From assembly GCA_902779915.1 (NCBI GenBank), contig CACZDM010000001.1, positions 223,960 to 287,959 on the forward strand: a stretch of DNA of 64,000 nt, in the 5' to 3' direction. Each line of letters starts with the position of its first letter. Position 1 is the first letter of the stretch. This DNA is from Oscillospiraceae bacterium (GTDB lineage Bacteria; Bacillota; Clostridia; Oscillospirales; Ruminococcaceae). The notes under the pieces were generated by a model that searched no databases, was not told the DNA's origin, and was given only the letters and a program-made list of their open reading frames with translations. A program made the position numbers and the translations under genes. Positions 28,269 to 37,939 of the stretch are shown in pieces.

Positions 28269-30569
28269 GTGTTAGAACTAAAAAATGTCAAAAAGGTGTA
28301 TCATGTCGGGGAGGACATAACCGCTTTAAACGGGGTTTCAATAGGCTTTGGGCAAAGCGGGTTGGTTTCAATTTTGGGGCCATCGGGATGCGGCAAGACA
28401 ACGCTTTTAAATGTCATTGGAGGCTTGGATGAATATGATTCTGGAGACGTGATTGTTAAAGGCAAGTCAACAAAGGCTTTTAAATCCGCTGATTGGGACG
28501 CATACCGCAATAACTGCATAGGCTTTGTTTTTCAGGGATATAATTTAATATCCCATCAAACTGTTTTAAAAAATGTTGAGGTTGCGCTGACTTTGTCTGG
28601 AATTTCCAAGTCCCAAAGGACAAGCCGGGCCAAAAAAGCTTTGGAGGATGTTGGGCTTGGGGCTCATTTAAACAAAAAGCCATCCCAGCTTTCCGGAGGC
28701 CAGATGCAAAGAGTTGCGATTGCGAGGGCTTTGGTTAATAATCCTGAAATAATCCTTGCGGACGAGCCAACAGGAGCGCTCGATAGCAAAACCAGCGTCC
28801 AAATTATGGACATCCTTAAAGAAATTTCCAAGGAAAAACTTGTCATCATGGTCACACACAACAAGGATCTGGCTCAGCAGTATTCGTCAAGGATAATCAA
28901 TATGCTCGACGGCGAAATACATTCTGACAGCGAGCCAGATTCGTCGCAAAGTTCTTCAAGCGAGGGAATAATTTCTGGCTTTAAAAAGACATCTATGTCG
29001 ATTATAACGGCGATTGGATTGTCTTTTAGCAATTTGATGACAAAAAAGGGGCGGACGTTTTTGACCTCTTTGGCTGGAGGCATAGGCATTATTGGAATAG
29101 CCCTTGTTCTGGCGCTTTCAAATGCAGTCACTTTGAATGTTAAAAAGCGCGAAGACGCCATGGTTGCAGGTTCGTCAATTTCGATTAGCGAAACCGGAAC
29201 TTCATATAACGCATTCAACAACACCGCTTTAGAAAAATATCCCACCACAGATGCCATCAGTGTATATGACCCAACTGGTGCTGGTAATGAAAATGCGCAT
29301 TTTAATAACATAACAGCTGAATATATCGCATATATAGAAAAAATGAAGAGCGAAATAGGAGACAGCATAAACAGTATTGAATATGACAGAAAAGTCAAAA
29401 CCATTGCATTTATCAAACATGGTGATTCGGTTGTGGATATAACCGGGAAGCTCAGGGACTATAATTTGCCGAGTGATCCTGATAAATTTAGCAAGATGTA
29501 TAGTCTAATTGGTCAAAACAGCAAAATTCCAACCGCAAAAAACGAGATTGTTATTTCAGTTGATAAATATAATCGCATTGACAAATCCGTTTTGGACATA
29601 CTGGGAATTAACAAAGATGACGTTAAATCAGCAAATGATTTAATTGGAAAAACCATTATGAAAGTTGCAAACAACGATGATTACTATGTTAAAAAAGACG
29701 ATATTTTTGAGCCAATCGACGGCCAACAACGCCAAAAGCTATATAATAGCGGAAAAATGCTTGAATTAAAAGTTGTTGGAGTGGTTCGGGCCAAAAAAGA
29801 CTTTGAAAATGCAGGTAATGTTGTGCGAAGTGGAATAGCTCACACAGACCAATTATCCGACTACTTGATCGAGAATTCGCTAAAGTCAAAGATTGTTTTG
29901 GCCCAGAAAAGCAGTGATTTTAATGTTTTAACAAATGTTAAATTTAAAAATGAGGCTGAAAAAGAACAGGCCATTCGCGAGCTTGGGGGAAGAGAACTGC
30001 CGAGTGAAATGTCAATATATCCCGCAAGCGCAAAAGGCTCTAAAGAGATTGTTTCATATTTGAATGCATATAATGAAGGAAAAAATGAAAAAGACAAAAT
30101 AATATTTGAAGATTTTGGTTCTCAAAGGATGGCAGTAATACAGCAAACGACCAGTATGGTAACAGGAGTTTTGATTTCATTTTCCGCAATATCTTTGATT
30201 GTTTCGTCGATAATGATTGCGATTTTAACATATGTTTCGGTTATGGAAAGGACAAAGGAAATTGGAATTTTGAGAAGCATTGGCGCCCGAAAAAGAGATG
30301 TTTCAAGGCTTTTCAACGCGGAAACCAGCATTATTGGATTTATTTCTGGAGTCATCGGAATTGTTTCAACATTGCTTTTAACGGTTGTTTTAAACCCCGT
30401 GATGGTTTCAATGATGTCGGGCGAAAGCGGTGATAGCTATATGGTTCTAGACCCAGTGCACGCTGTTTTGCTAATAATTTTGAGCGTTGTTATCACGGTT
30501 ATTGCAGGATTTATTCCGGCAAAGATGGCTTCAAGGAAAAAACCTGTTGAGGCTTTGCGAACCGAGTAG
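28269..30569 (+). CDS. MacB-type ABC exporter, fused ATPase and permease (copy 1)
   Basis: This is a single-chain ABC protein that probably exports peptides or supports antimicrobial-peptide resistance. The 766-residue product has the ATPase first (about 1-225): Walker [10 protein letters not shown], signature [15 protein letters not shown], Walker [13 protein letters not shown]. One membrane helix (about 265-290) leads to a large extracytoplasmic MacB_PCD domain (about 295-625). An FtsX domain with three helices ends [18 protein letters not shown] 28269 is chosen: GGAGTGG lies six bases ahead and the product then aligns with copy 2. It has no sensor kinase neighbour. Confidence 0.92.
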   Translation: MLELKNVKKVYHVGEDITALNGVSIGFGQSGLVSILGPSGCGKTTLLNVIGGLDEYDSGDVIVKGKSTKAFKSADWDAYRNNCIGFVFQGYNLISHQTVLKNVEVALTLSGISKSQRTSRAKKALEDVGLGAHLNKKPSQLSGGQMQRVAIARALVNNPEIILADEPTGALDSKTSVQIMDILKEISKEKLVIMVTHNKDLAQQYSSRIINMLDGEIHSDSEPDSSQSSSSEGIISGFKKTSMSIITAIGLSFSNLMTKKGRTFLTSLAGGIGIIGIALVLALSNAVTLNVKKREDAMVAGSSISISETGTSYNAFNNTALEKYPTTDAISVYDPTGAGNENAHFNNITAEYIAYIEKMKSEIGDSINSIEYDRKVKTIAFIKHGDSVVDITGKLRDYNLPSDPDKFSKMYSLIGQNSKIPTAKNEIVISVDKYNRIDKSVLDILGINKDDVKSANDLIGKTIMKVANNDDYYVKKDDIFEPIDGQQRQKLYNSGKMLELKVVGVVRAKKDFENAGNVVRSGIAHTDQLSDYLIENSLKSKIVLAQKSSDFNVLTNVKFKNEAEKEQAIRELGGRELPSEMSIYPASAKGSKEIVSYLNAYNEGKNEKDKIIFEDFGSQRMAVIQQTTSMVTGVLISFSAISLIVSSIMIAILTYVSVMERTKEIGILRSIGARKRDVSRLFNAETSIIGFISGVIGIVSTLLLTVVLNPVMVSMMSGESGDSYMVLDPVHAVLLIILSVVITVIAGFIPAKMASRKKPVEALRTE

Positions 30570-30618
30570 AATCTTTCTGAAATATAGTAATTAGTTTGGA
30601 AAACGTAAGAATAACTCC

Positions 30619-30647
30619 TTGACTTTTAAGAATTTTTTTGTTAGAAT
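30619..30647 (+). promoter_or_regulatory. Promoter for the second MacB-type exporter
   Basis: TTGACT (30619-30624) and TAGAAT (30642-30647) are 17 bases apart. A leader of about 140 bases would precede the gene. Confidence 0.5.
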
Positions 30648-30794
30648 TGGGTCGACATAATATTTGTTTGAAAAATGAGGTGCTGCTGTTTTGAATATAT
30701 TTGACTTGAGCGCTTGATTGGTGAGCGATTTGGATTTATGTTTATGTTGTGAAAAATTTTAACATTAATATTTATAAAGAGGAGTGACTTGAGT

Positions 30795-33128
30795 TTGTTA
30801 GAATTAAAAAATATCAAAAAAACATATTATGTTGGAGAAAACATCACGGCCTTAAAAAATATTTCACTAAATTTTGGGCCAAACGGCTTTGTTTCAGTTC
30901 TGGGGCCGTCAGGTTGCGGAAAAACGACGCTTTTAAATGTCATTGGGGGGTTGGATGGATATGACGATGGAGACTTGGTTGTTAAAGGAAAATCGACAAG
31001 GTCTTTCAGAACTCCCGATTGGGATGCATATCGCAACAATTGCATAGGCTTTGTTTTCCAAAACTATAATTTAATATCCCATCAAACTGTTTTGCAAAAT
31101 GTTGAAGTTGCGTTGACCTTGTCAGGAATTTCCAAATCCGAGAGGAAAAGAAGAGCGAAAAAAGCTTTGGAAAACGTCGGACTTGGGGATCAGATTGGCA
31201 AAAAGCCAAACCAGCTTTCTGGAGGCCAGATGCAAAGAGTTGCGATTGCGAGGGCTTTGGTGAACGACCCTGAAATAATTCTTGCGGACGAGCCGACGGG
31301 AGCGCTTGACAGCAAAACAAGCGTCCAAATCATGGACATCCTCAAAGAAATTTCCAAAGAAAAACTTGTCATCATGGTAACGCACAACGCAGAGCTCGCA
31401 AAGGAGTATTCTTCAAGGATAATAACAATGCTTGACGGCGAAATTGAGTCTGACAGCGCTCCGGTTAGCTCGGCAGAGGTTGAAAAAAAATCAGGCTTTG
31501 CTCGGCTTAAAAAGACTGCTATGTCGATTTTTGTGGCAATTGGAATTTCATTTGGAAATCTCAAGACCAAAAAAGGGCGGACATTTTTGACCTCATTCGC
31601 TGGGAGCATAGGCATCATCGGAATAGCTTTGACTTTGGCGATTTCCAACGGAGTTTCAGAAATTTTAAAAGGCGAAGCGTCCGATCGTTTGCGAAACAGG
31701 GCAATTAGCATCAGTTCCTACTACACTAACTATGAGAGTTCATCATCGACAAGTTCAGAAGACTATGCTGACCCAGGAACATCTGAAAATTTTGAAAAAT
31801 ATCCTGATGGAGACGTTGTTTATGGATATAATCGCGATGAATATAAATCTCAAAGTCCAACTCATGAAAACATAATAACCAAAGAATATATTGACTATTT
31901 AGAAAAAATGAAGGTTGATTTGAAAGATTATGTTGGAGATATTCAATATTCCATACGGACGGATTTGAATGTTCTTTCTAAAAATTCTAGCGGAATTTTT
32001 TCTTTAAAAGGCAAAGGCGTTTTATATGAGCTTGCGATGAATGAAAGTAAAATTCTTGAAAAATGTGACCTGCTGGGGGAAAACAGCCGGCTGCCAAGGG
32101 AAAAAGATGAAGTCATATTGATTTTGGATGAATATAATCGAGTTGACGACCAAATGCGCGAGATGTTTGGGCTTGATAAGTCAGCGTCATATTCTTTCAA
32201 CGATTTTATTGGAAAAACAGTTTTTAAAGTTATCCCAAATGACGAGTATTATACTGCGCAAGGAGATTATTTTGGCCCGATAACTCCCGATAAATATGAC
32301 CAAGCGTATAGTAGCAAAAATGCTCTGGCCCTGAAAGTTGTTGGGGTTATGCGTCCGAACAAAAAAGGGGTCAAACGAGTTCCAACGAGGGTGATAGGAT
32401 ATACAAAGAAGCTTACCGAATATGTTTTAAAAGAGGCCGTGAACTCCAAAGTAGTTAGCGCTCAAAAGAAATTGGACGTAAATGTTTTGACGAGGATGCC
32501 TTTTAAAAATGACAGAGAAAAAAAATCTGCTCTTTCGAATTTAAACGGTTCGGATATTCCAAATTCAATAACAATAGCTCCACGTGATGTGACTGATTCT
32601 GAATCTATTGAAAAAATCAAGCAATATTTGAATAAATATAATGAAGGCAAAAAACCTGAGGATAAGATTTTGTTTGAAGACGAGATGCAAGATTACAGCA
32701 AAAGAATAGATGAAGTTGTGATGATGGTGACTTCGATTTTGCTGATGTTCACATCGGTTTCTTTGATTGTTTCTTCGATAATGATCGCAGTTTTAACATA
32801 TGTTTCGGTTTTGGAAAGAACAAAAGAAATCGGCATTTTGCGAAGCGTTGGAGCGAGAAAGAAAGATGTTTCGAGGCTGTTTAATGCAGAAAACATCATC
32901 ATCGGTTTTGCTGCCGGAGCAATGGGAGTTTTTGCAGGATTTTTGCTGTCGATCGTTGGAAATGTTTTAACAAATAAAATGACGGAAGGGAAAAGCTTGT
33001 TTATCGTCAGCCCGGTTCACTCGATTGCTTTGATAGCTTTGAGCATTGGAATCACGTGGCTTGCAGGATTTATTCCAGCAAAGATGGCTTCAAGGAAAAA
33101 ACCTGTTGACGCTTTGAGAACAGAATAA
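30795..33128 (+). CDS. MacB-type ABC exporter, fused ATPase and permease (copy 2)
   Basis: This 777-residue protein is a paralogue of the previous gene with the same order: ATPase ([36 protein letters not shown]), one helix, a large external domain, and an FtsX domain ending [10 protein letters not shown]. The ATPase and FtsX parts are nearly identical in wording between the copies, while the external domains (about residues 295-640) differ strongly. That suggests duplication followed by change of substrate or partner. The start may be TTG 30795 (aligning with copy 1; GAGGAG about 10 bases ahead) or TTG 30789. Confidence 0.92.
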   Translation: MLELKNIKKTYYVGENITALKNISLNFGPNGFVSVLGPSGCGKTTLLNVIGGLDGYDDGDLVVKGKSTRSFRTPDWDAYRNNCIGFVFQNYNLISHQTVLQNVEVALTLSGISKSERKRRAKKALENVGLGDQIGKKPNQLSGGQMQRVAIARALVNDPEIILADEPTGALDSKTSVQIMDILKEISKEKLVIMVTHNAELAKEYSSRIITMLDGEIESDSAPVSSAEVEKKSGFARLKKTAMSIFVAIGISFGNLKTKKGRTFLTSFAGSIGIIGIALTLAISNGVSEILKGEASDRLRNRAISISSYYTNYESSSSTSSEDYADPGTSENFEKYPDGDVVYGYNRDEYKSQSPTHENIITKEYIDYLEKMKVDLKDYVGDIQYSIRTDLNVLSKNSSGIFSLKGKGVLYELAMNESKILEKCDLLGENSRLPREKDEVILILDEYNRVDDQMREMFGLDKSASYSFNDFIGKTVFKVIPNDEYYTAQGDYFGPITPDKYDQAYSSKNALALKVVGVMRPNKKGVKRVPTRVIGYTKKLTEYVLKEAVNSKVVSAQKKLDVNVLTRMPFKNDREKKSALSNLNGSDIPNSITIAPRDVTDSESIEKIKQYLNKYNEGKKPEDKILFEDEMQDYSKRIDEVVMMVTSILLMFTSVSLIVSSIMIAVLTYVSVLERTKEIGILRSVGARKKDVSRLFNAENIIIGFAAGAMGVFAGFLLSIVGNVLTNKMTEGKSLFIVSPVHSIALIALSIGITWLAGFIPAKMASRKKPVDALRTE

Positions 33129-33147
33129 AAATATACACTATAAATTA

Positions 33148-33186
33148 ATGTGACTGAACAAAAAAATTCGTTCAGTCACATTTTTA
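33148..33186. terminator. Strong terminator between the exporter and ywlG
   Basis: ATGTGACTGAAC (33148-33159) pairs perfectly with GTTCAGTCACAT (33170-33181), followed by TTTTT. The A-rich loop and convergent genes suggest it serves chiefly the plus strand. Confidence 0.92.
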
Positions 33187-33205
33187 TGATAACACTAAAA
33201 AATAA

Positions 33206-33760
33206 TCATAATAAATTTAAATTATATTTAGCTCGACTGCCGCCAACAAATTTTGGCCGACTTCTTGCGCATATAACATTAGCATATCCCAAATTTTTAA
33301 TTGAGGGCTTGAAAGGGACGGCAACGGGCTTTATATGCATCCCAATCAGAGTCCCGCCTATATCGAGGCCAAAGTCCGCTTGAATTTTTTCAACCGCAAC
33401 AGGATTTTTAAAATTTTCCCAACAGGTTGTTGCAAATGCGCCCCCAGCTTTTATAATTGGGACAACATTGACGACTTCCAAATTAAAATTTTTTGCGACT
33501 TCAGCTTCAACGACAATTGCGCGGTTTAAATGTTCGCAGCACTGCGCCGCCAAAATCAGCTGATTTTCCAAAGCAATTTCAGCAAGGCCTAAAAATATGC
33601 TTTTTGCAACGTTTAAATCAGAGCCCGTTCCGATTTTTTTCCCCAAAACTTCGCTGGTTGAACATCCAACAACAAGGATTTTTTGGCCGTTTACGCCGGA
33701 TTTTGAAACAAGTTCTGCTAAAATTTCTTTGGATTGCTGATTTATGTGTTTTAAATTCAT
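33206..33760 (-). CDS. ywlG: YwlG/DUF436 family protein (TIGR01440)
   Basis: This conserved Firmicute protein has no settled function. The 184-residue product shows the family blocks VGCSTSEVLGKKIG, AAQCCEHLNRAIVVE, VPIIKAGGAFATTCW, and near the end GMHIKPVAVPF and ICARSRPKFVGGSRA. The repeated cysteines (GCS, QCCEH) are a family feature. It is the last gene of a long minus-strand run. It starts at ATG 33760 behind AAAGGAG. Confidence 0.92.
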   Translation of the reverse strand: MNLKHINQQSKEILAELVSKSGVNGQKILVVGCSTSEVLGKKIGTGSDLNVAKSIFLGLAEIALENQLILAAQCCEHLNRAIVVEAEVAKNFNLEVVNVVPIIKAGGAFATTCWENFKNPVAVEKIQADFGLDIGGTLIGMHIKPVAVPFKPSIKNLGYANVICARSRPKFVGGSRAKYNLNLL

Positions 33761-33784
33761 ATGAAAACTCCTTTAATTTTCGTT

Positions 33785-34948
33785 TTATGGCTTTAAATTA
33801 AACATGTCTAGAGCGTTAAATTGCTCAATATTTGCTAAATTTTCAATTCCATAGGCAAATAACACTTGATCATATTCTGAGCAATTTATTTGTTGTATGG
33901 AATCTTTTAGTTTATGATCAACTTTTTTGACTTCTTCCAGATCAACAATTGTTATGTTTTGGTAATGAATTGCTAGAAAGTGGATTAGAGGATTTATGCT
34001 TTGATCTGCAAAAATTAAAATTCTTCCTTTATCTTTTGAATTGGTTGATATATGTTTGATTGGAGCCGGCTCTCCCATGACAACATTTATAGCATCCGTT
34101 TTTTGCTGTTGGGACACATCTTCAAGTGATAATCTTTGAGAAAAACTGTGGTCATTAAATATTTGATTAACGCTGCCGCTAACTGTGTATATATTATAAC
34201 GAAAAATGTCGATAACGTCCGGTGCAACGTCAGAATATAGAGTTTTGTCGAATAATTTTCCATAAAAATTGGAAACAATGTGTTGGATGTTAAATTGCGA
34301 AATGCTGCATGGGTTTGATCCCAGCTGTTTGATGTTGTGAGCATATACTAAAAAAGCTCCCCATCCGGTTAAATTGCTGTCTGTTTTATAAAAAGTTGAC
34401 ATGTCTTTAATATATATCAAAGGAGTCAGCGCGTCTAATTTAACGATTGCGTCGTCCAAGCTGCCATTATATTTTTCCATAATCCACAAATCATCGCTTT
34501 GAAAGGAATATGATAGAAACTGTTCATTATTTATTTGTGATTTTGTTGGAATTATCAATGAATACATTGGTTGTTTTGTTTTATAACGAAACTGATTAAT
34601 TTTTTCAGAGACACATTTTATGTCTTGAACTGATGGAAATTTGGGAATTTTAATCAAAGATGATTTATTTATGTATATTCCGTTAATGAAAGATTTTCCG
34701 GCCAGCATGTCAAAATGTGTTTTAAAATATGTTGCGGATTTGGCCAACGAGGTGTTTTCGGAGAAATATTTGCTGACGCTGTCTTGATATTCGCCTTTTA
34801 GAAATTTTTGAAAGCTAAATTCAGGCAGCTGGCGCTTGTTGAAGAAGGAAAAATCCAAGATTAGATATGTTGAGCAGACAATTATTAAAGTAAAAAATGC
34901 GCATATAAATATTTTTTGAATGAGTGAAAACTTCAATTTTTTCAACAA
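33785..34948 (-). CDS. DHHW/AlgX-like SGNH-family protein, catalytic motif altered
   Basis: Such proteins accompany MBOAT acyltransferases and pass acyl groups to exported glycans. The 387-residue protein has an N-terminal membrane anchor (about 10-32) and a large external domain. The diagnostic D-H-H-W-T block, which follows a Y/F-x-x-T in the family, is seen here as FYKTDSNLTGWGAF: both histidines and the tryptophan are gone. It is intact in length and follows the MBOAT gene by 23 bases. The start is one of two adjacent TTG codons (34948 or 34945) right after GAGAGG. A structural or regulatory role is possible; the assignment rests on context and that block. Confidence 0.65.
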   Translation of the reverse strand: MLKKLKFSLIQKIFICAFFTLIIVCSTYLILDFSFFNKRQLPEFSFQKFLKGEYQDSVSKYFSENTSLAKSATYFKTHFDMLAGKSFINGIYINKSSLIKIPKFPSVQDIKCVSEKINQFRYKTKQPMYSLIIPTKSQINNEQFLSYSFQSDDLWIMEKYNGSLDDAIVKLDALTPLIYIKDMSTFYKTDSNLTGWGAFLVYAHNIKQLGSNPCSISQFNIQHIVSNFYGKLFDKTLYSDVAPDVIDIFRYNIYTVSGSVNQIFNDHSFSQRLSLEDVSQQQKTDAINVVMGEPAPIKHISTNSKDKGRILIFADQSINPLIHFLAIHYQNITIVDLEEVKKVDHKLKDSIQQINCSEYDQVLFAYGIENLANIEQFNALDMFNLKP

Positions 34949-34971
34949 CCTCTCTTTAATTTGTGAAATAT

Positions 34972-36306
34972 TTAGTTATTTAAGCAAAAAGCACAGGAAA
35001 ACACAAATAAAATAATAATAATCGCAAGTTTTAAAGGATAATATACTTTAGCACATTTTTTTTGAAATTTAGCTAACTTATTTTGAAAAAACTTGCTTGA
35101 AAAGACCCAACACAACCCAAAAGTTGAGATGAATGATGATGTTAAAATAGCAGTTGATTTGTCAAGAAAAACTCCATTAGAGCCAAACATGACCCCAATG
35201 TATGTTAAACTGTCCCAAAGCGAGTCTGTTGCTATGAAAACAGTTCCAATCAAAACTAAAATAAATGTTGTGAATTTTCTAATGACAAGAGAAATTTTTT
35301 TCCATATTTTAAATAAAACGAGATTTTCCAAAATTAATATCAGTATAAAATATATTACCGCGATAAATTTGTTTATATTTCCTCCAAAAAACCACGCATA
35401 AATCAACCCGCCAATAACTATGTTTAAAATTTTAGATTTTTGTCCAAAAAAACCCTCGATATATGTTTTAATAAAACACAGCAAAGATATATTAAAGCGT
35501 TCAAAAAAATTTGTGACGCTATTTGAAGATATTGGACAGCGAAAGTTGACTGGGAGCTCAAATCCAATCATTTTTCCAAGCCCCCTTGCCATGTTTGCAT
35601 ATCCAGCAAGATTAAAATATATGTTGAAAAACATCGCAACAGCCCCAACCCAAGCGGTAAAAACGGATATGTTTGAAACATTTTGATATAAAACCAGCTT
35701 TTGAATTTCCAAAACTCCGCCTGCTAAAATGCAATTTTCGGCCAAACCAACTATTGTCAGATCTATTCCATCTGCAATTTTTTGCGATGTAACCTGCCTA
35801 TTTTTTAGCTGATTTTGGATTTTGTGGTATGAAGTCAGTGGGCCTAGAAACAACTTTGGAAACATAAAAATATATGTAAAATAGTCGATTATATTTTTTT
35901 GAGGCACACATTTTTTAGTGTATACGTCTAATATATAGGAAGTGTTTGATAAAACCAGCAGAGGAATCATTGCCCAAACAATCAATTTTTGCTCAAAAAA
36001 CATGCATTTATTTAGGTCAAAACCCAGAGAAAGCGCAAAGGCCAGCAAATTTATGAATATAGCACATAAAAAAGCGTAATTTCTTTTTGGCTTGCTCAAA
36101 GCTGATGAATATATATATCTGCAAAGAATAAAATTTGATAAAGTGAAAAATATCATACACCAGGAAAGAACGGGCGAGCTCCAAAAAACAATAAACAGGC
36201 TGATAAGCAAAATAAAAAAATTTTTAAATCTAGTTGGAATAAGGTGATATATTAAAAAAAACGCCGGAAAAATAAAAAATAAAAATATTACACTGGTAAA
36301 TTCCAT
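34972..36306 (-). CDS. MBOAT-family (AlgI/DltB-like) membrane protein lacking the usual histidines
   Basis: MBOAT enzymes transfer acyl groups to extracytoplasmic acceptors. The 444-residue polytopic protein keeps many family blocks: FPKLFLGPLTSYHKI, FNLAGYANMARGLGKMIGF and PVNFRCPI. Yet the segment that is normally FWRRWHISL reads FFERFNISL, and the normal GLWHG reads GLIYAW. Both invariant histidines appear replaced, which suggests an enzyme that is inactive or works differently. The start ATG 36306 follows AAGGAGCGAG and directly abuts the rnmV stop. The DHHW-like partner follows. Confidence 0.82.
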   Translation of the reverse strand: MEFTSVIFLFFIFPAFFLIYHLIPTRFKNFFILLISLFIVFWSSPVLSWCMIFFTLSNFILCRYIYSSALSKPKRNYAFLCAIFINLLAFALSLGFDLNKCMFFEQKLIVWAMIPLLVLSNTSYILDVYTKKCVPQKNIIDYFTYIFMFPKLFLGPLTSYHKIQNQLKNRQVTSQKIADGIDLTIVGLAENCILAGGVLEIQKLVLYQNVSNISVFTAWVGAVAMFFNIYFNLAGYANMARGLGKMIGFELPVNFRCPISSNSVTNFFERFNISLLCFIKTYIEGFFGQKSKILNIVIGGLIYAWFFGGNINKFIAVIYFILILILENLVLFKIWKKISLVIRKFTTFILVLIGTVFIATDSLWDSLTYIGVMFGSNGVFLDKSTAILTSSFISTFGLCWVFSSKFFQNKLAKFQKKCAKVYYPLKLAIIIILFVFSCAFCLNN

Positions 36307-36897
36307 TTACTCGCTCCTTTTGTTGAGAATTTTGATTTGTTTGTTAAATTCTTCGCGCTCAAGTGATATATTCAAAAAGTCGAGCAATTGTTTAGAAGAC
36401 AGGAAGCTTGGTAATTTTAGTTGGGCTAAAAATTTTTGACGTTTGAGTTTGCTGTGTTTTCCGCCCAAAAGCCCGGTTTCCATGAGGTCTATATTTGTTA
36501 TTTTGGGGGATTTTATTTCACTTTGAAAAACACCAGCTCTTTCAAGCGCTTTTATTATTATTTTTTTCTCAAGCCCTTCAACGCCCAAAATTCCTTCTTT
36601 AGACGGCGCTGGCTTTCTGCTTTCTTTTCCCAAAATCTGCGGGACATAGGCGTTATATATCCTGCCATTTTTGACAAATGATTTGATGTGGCTTCGAATG
36701 ATTTGGCCCGCGCGGTCGCTGTCGGTTAAAATTATTAAGCCATTTGTTTCGGCCAATTTTTTGATGAATTCTCGTTTGGATCTGTTTTTGAAAATTCTAA
36801 ATCCATCAGTTGTGATGATTATTGCTTTGATAAACGAAGATATTCTAATCTTGTCATATTTTCCCTCAACAACAACAGCTTGTTTTAATGTTATCAT
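36307..36897 (-). CDS. rnmV: Ribonuclease M5
   Basis: RNase M5 matures the 5S rRNA ends in low-GC Gram-positive bacteria. The 196-residue protein has an N-terminal TOPRIM domain with VVEGKYDK (glutamate), a glycine-containing TTDGF and the LTDSDRAGQ aspartates. The DUF4093 C-terminal domain (GVEGLEKKIIIKALERAGV) follows. It usually lies beside ksgA; here it follows holA after only three bases, so translation is probably coupled. Confidence 0.93.
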   Translation of the reverse strand: MITLKQAVVVEGKYDKIRISSFIKAIIITTDGFRIFKNRSKREFIKKLAETNGLIILTDSDRAGQIIRSHIKSFVKNGRIYNAYVPQILGKESRKPAPSKEGILGVEGLEKKIIIKALERAGVFQSEIKSPKITNIDLMETGLLGGKHSKLKRQKFLAQLKLPSFLSSKQLLDFLNISLEREEFNKQIKILNKRSE

Positions 36898-36900
36898 TTT

Positions 36901-37938
36901 TTAATGCACATCCTGAATCATTGAAATTATGGTCTTTTCAATCAAATATTTTGGCTCAAGAGAAGTCGTTTTCAGCGCCAGATCCAAATCCGAAAGCAAA
37001 GTGATGCATCTTTTCAATTTCGCCGCGGAATATTTTGAGCAATCTCTCATCGCGTTTTTCATCCTGAATTCCTTGCCTTTATACTGATAAAAATCAAGAA
37101 TTGCTTGCTCATTTTTTCCGGAAAGTTTTGCGCACTTGGCCCTGTATAAATCGACAAAACACATGTTTATCGCTCCCATAATCGCAAAAACTGGAGTCTG
37201 GGCAGCAAGCAAATTGTCAAGGATAATTAATGCATTTTTTATTTTCCCATGAAGTATACACTTTGTTATGTCGAAGGCTGAATTTTCAATTGTTGGCGTG
37301 GTCAAAAGGAGGATGTCTGATTTTTCGATCTCCCTTTCTTGAGCATATGCTAGAATTTTGTCCATCTGGTTTGTTAAATTTTCAAGGCCATTGCCACAAC
37401 GCTCAATCAAAAATTTTAGATTTTGTTTAGATATTTTCCCTCTTTGCTTTTTAACATATTCAGCTAGGATTTTTATCGCTTCGGTTTCAAGACGCGGCCG
37501 AAATTCAACAGCTCGCCCGATTTTTGAGAAAATGTTGTCTAGTTGTTTGAGCTTTGCGCTGTTTTTTAGATTTGCTTCAGGATCAGCTATTGTCATAATT
37601 ATAACAGTTGTTTCGGGAATGCTTTTTAATGTCTTTTTTATTATATCAATATCATTTTTTATAAGTTTATTAACATATATTCCGTCGAGCAGGATGATTC
37701 TCTTTTCGTTCAAAACAGGAACTGTTTGTGATATATTTTCAACATCCTCCCAAGAAAATTCATCCTGGAAAAACTTGCTATAGTTGAAAGATCTTGCTTT
37801 TTGAGGAACAAGCATGTCGGTTATTTTTTTAACATATTTTTTGATTAAAAACTGCTCTTTCCCATAAAAAAGATAGCAATTTAAAAAATTCGATTGTTTG
37901 AGATCCTCTTGAAGTTTTTGTTCATTAGTTGACGCCAT
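36901..37938 (-). CDS. holA: DNA polymerase III delta subunit
   Basis: The delta subunit of the clamp loader opens the sliding clamp. The 345-residue protein has the expected opening NCYLFYGKEQFLIKKYV, the hydrophobic strand KRIILLDGIYV, and a helical C-terminal collar region (LLAAQTPVFAIMGAI). ATG 37938 follows AAAGGGGGG by about six bases and begins one base after the comEC stop. The comEC-holA pair (often followed by rpsT) is common in Firmicutes; rpsT is elsewhere in this window. Confidence 0.92.
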   Translation of the reverse strand: MASTNEQKLQEDLKQSNFLNCYLFYGKEQFLIKKYVKKITDMLVPQKARSFNYSKFFQDEFSWEDVENISQTVPVLNEKRIILLDGIYVNKLIKNDIDIIKKTLKSIPETTVIIMTIADPEANLKNSAKLKQLDNIFSKIGRAVEFRPRLETEAIKILAEYVKKQRGKISKQNLKFLIERCGNGLENLTNQMDKILAYAQEREIEKSDILLLTTPTIENSAFDITKCILHGKIKNALIILDNLLAAQTPVFAIMGAINMCFVDLYRAKCAKLSGKNEQAILDFYQYKGKEFRMKNAMRDCSKYSAAKLKRCITLLSDLDLALKTTSLEPKYLIEKTIISMIQDVH

Positions 37939-37939
37939 T

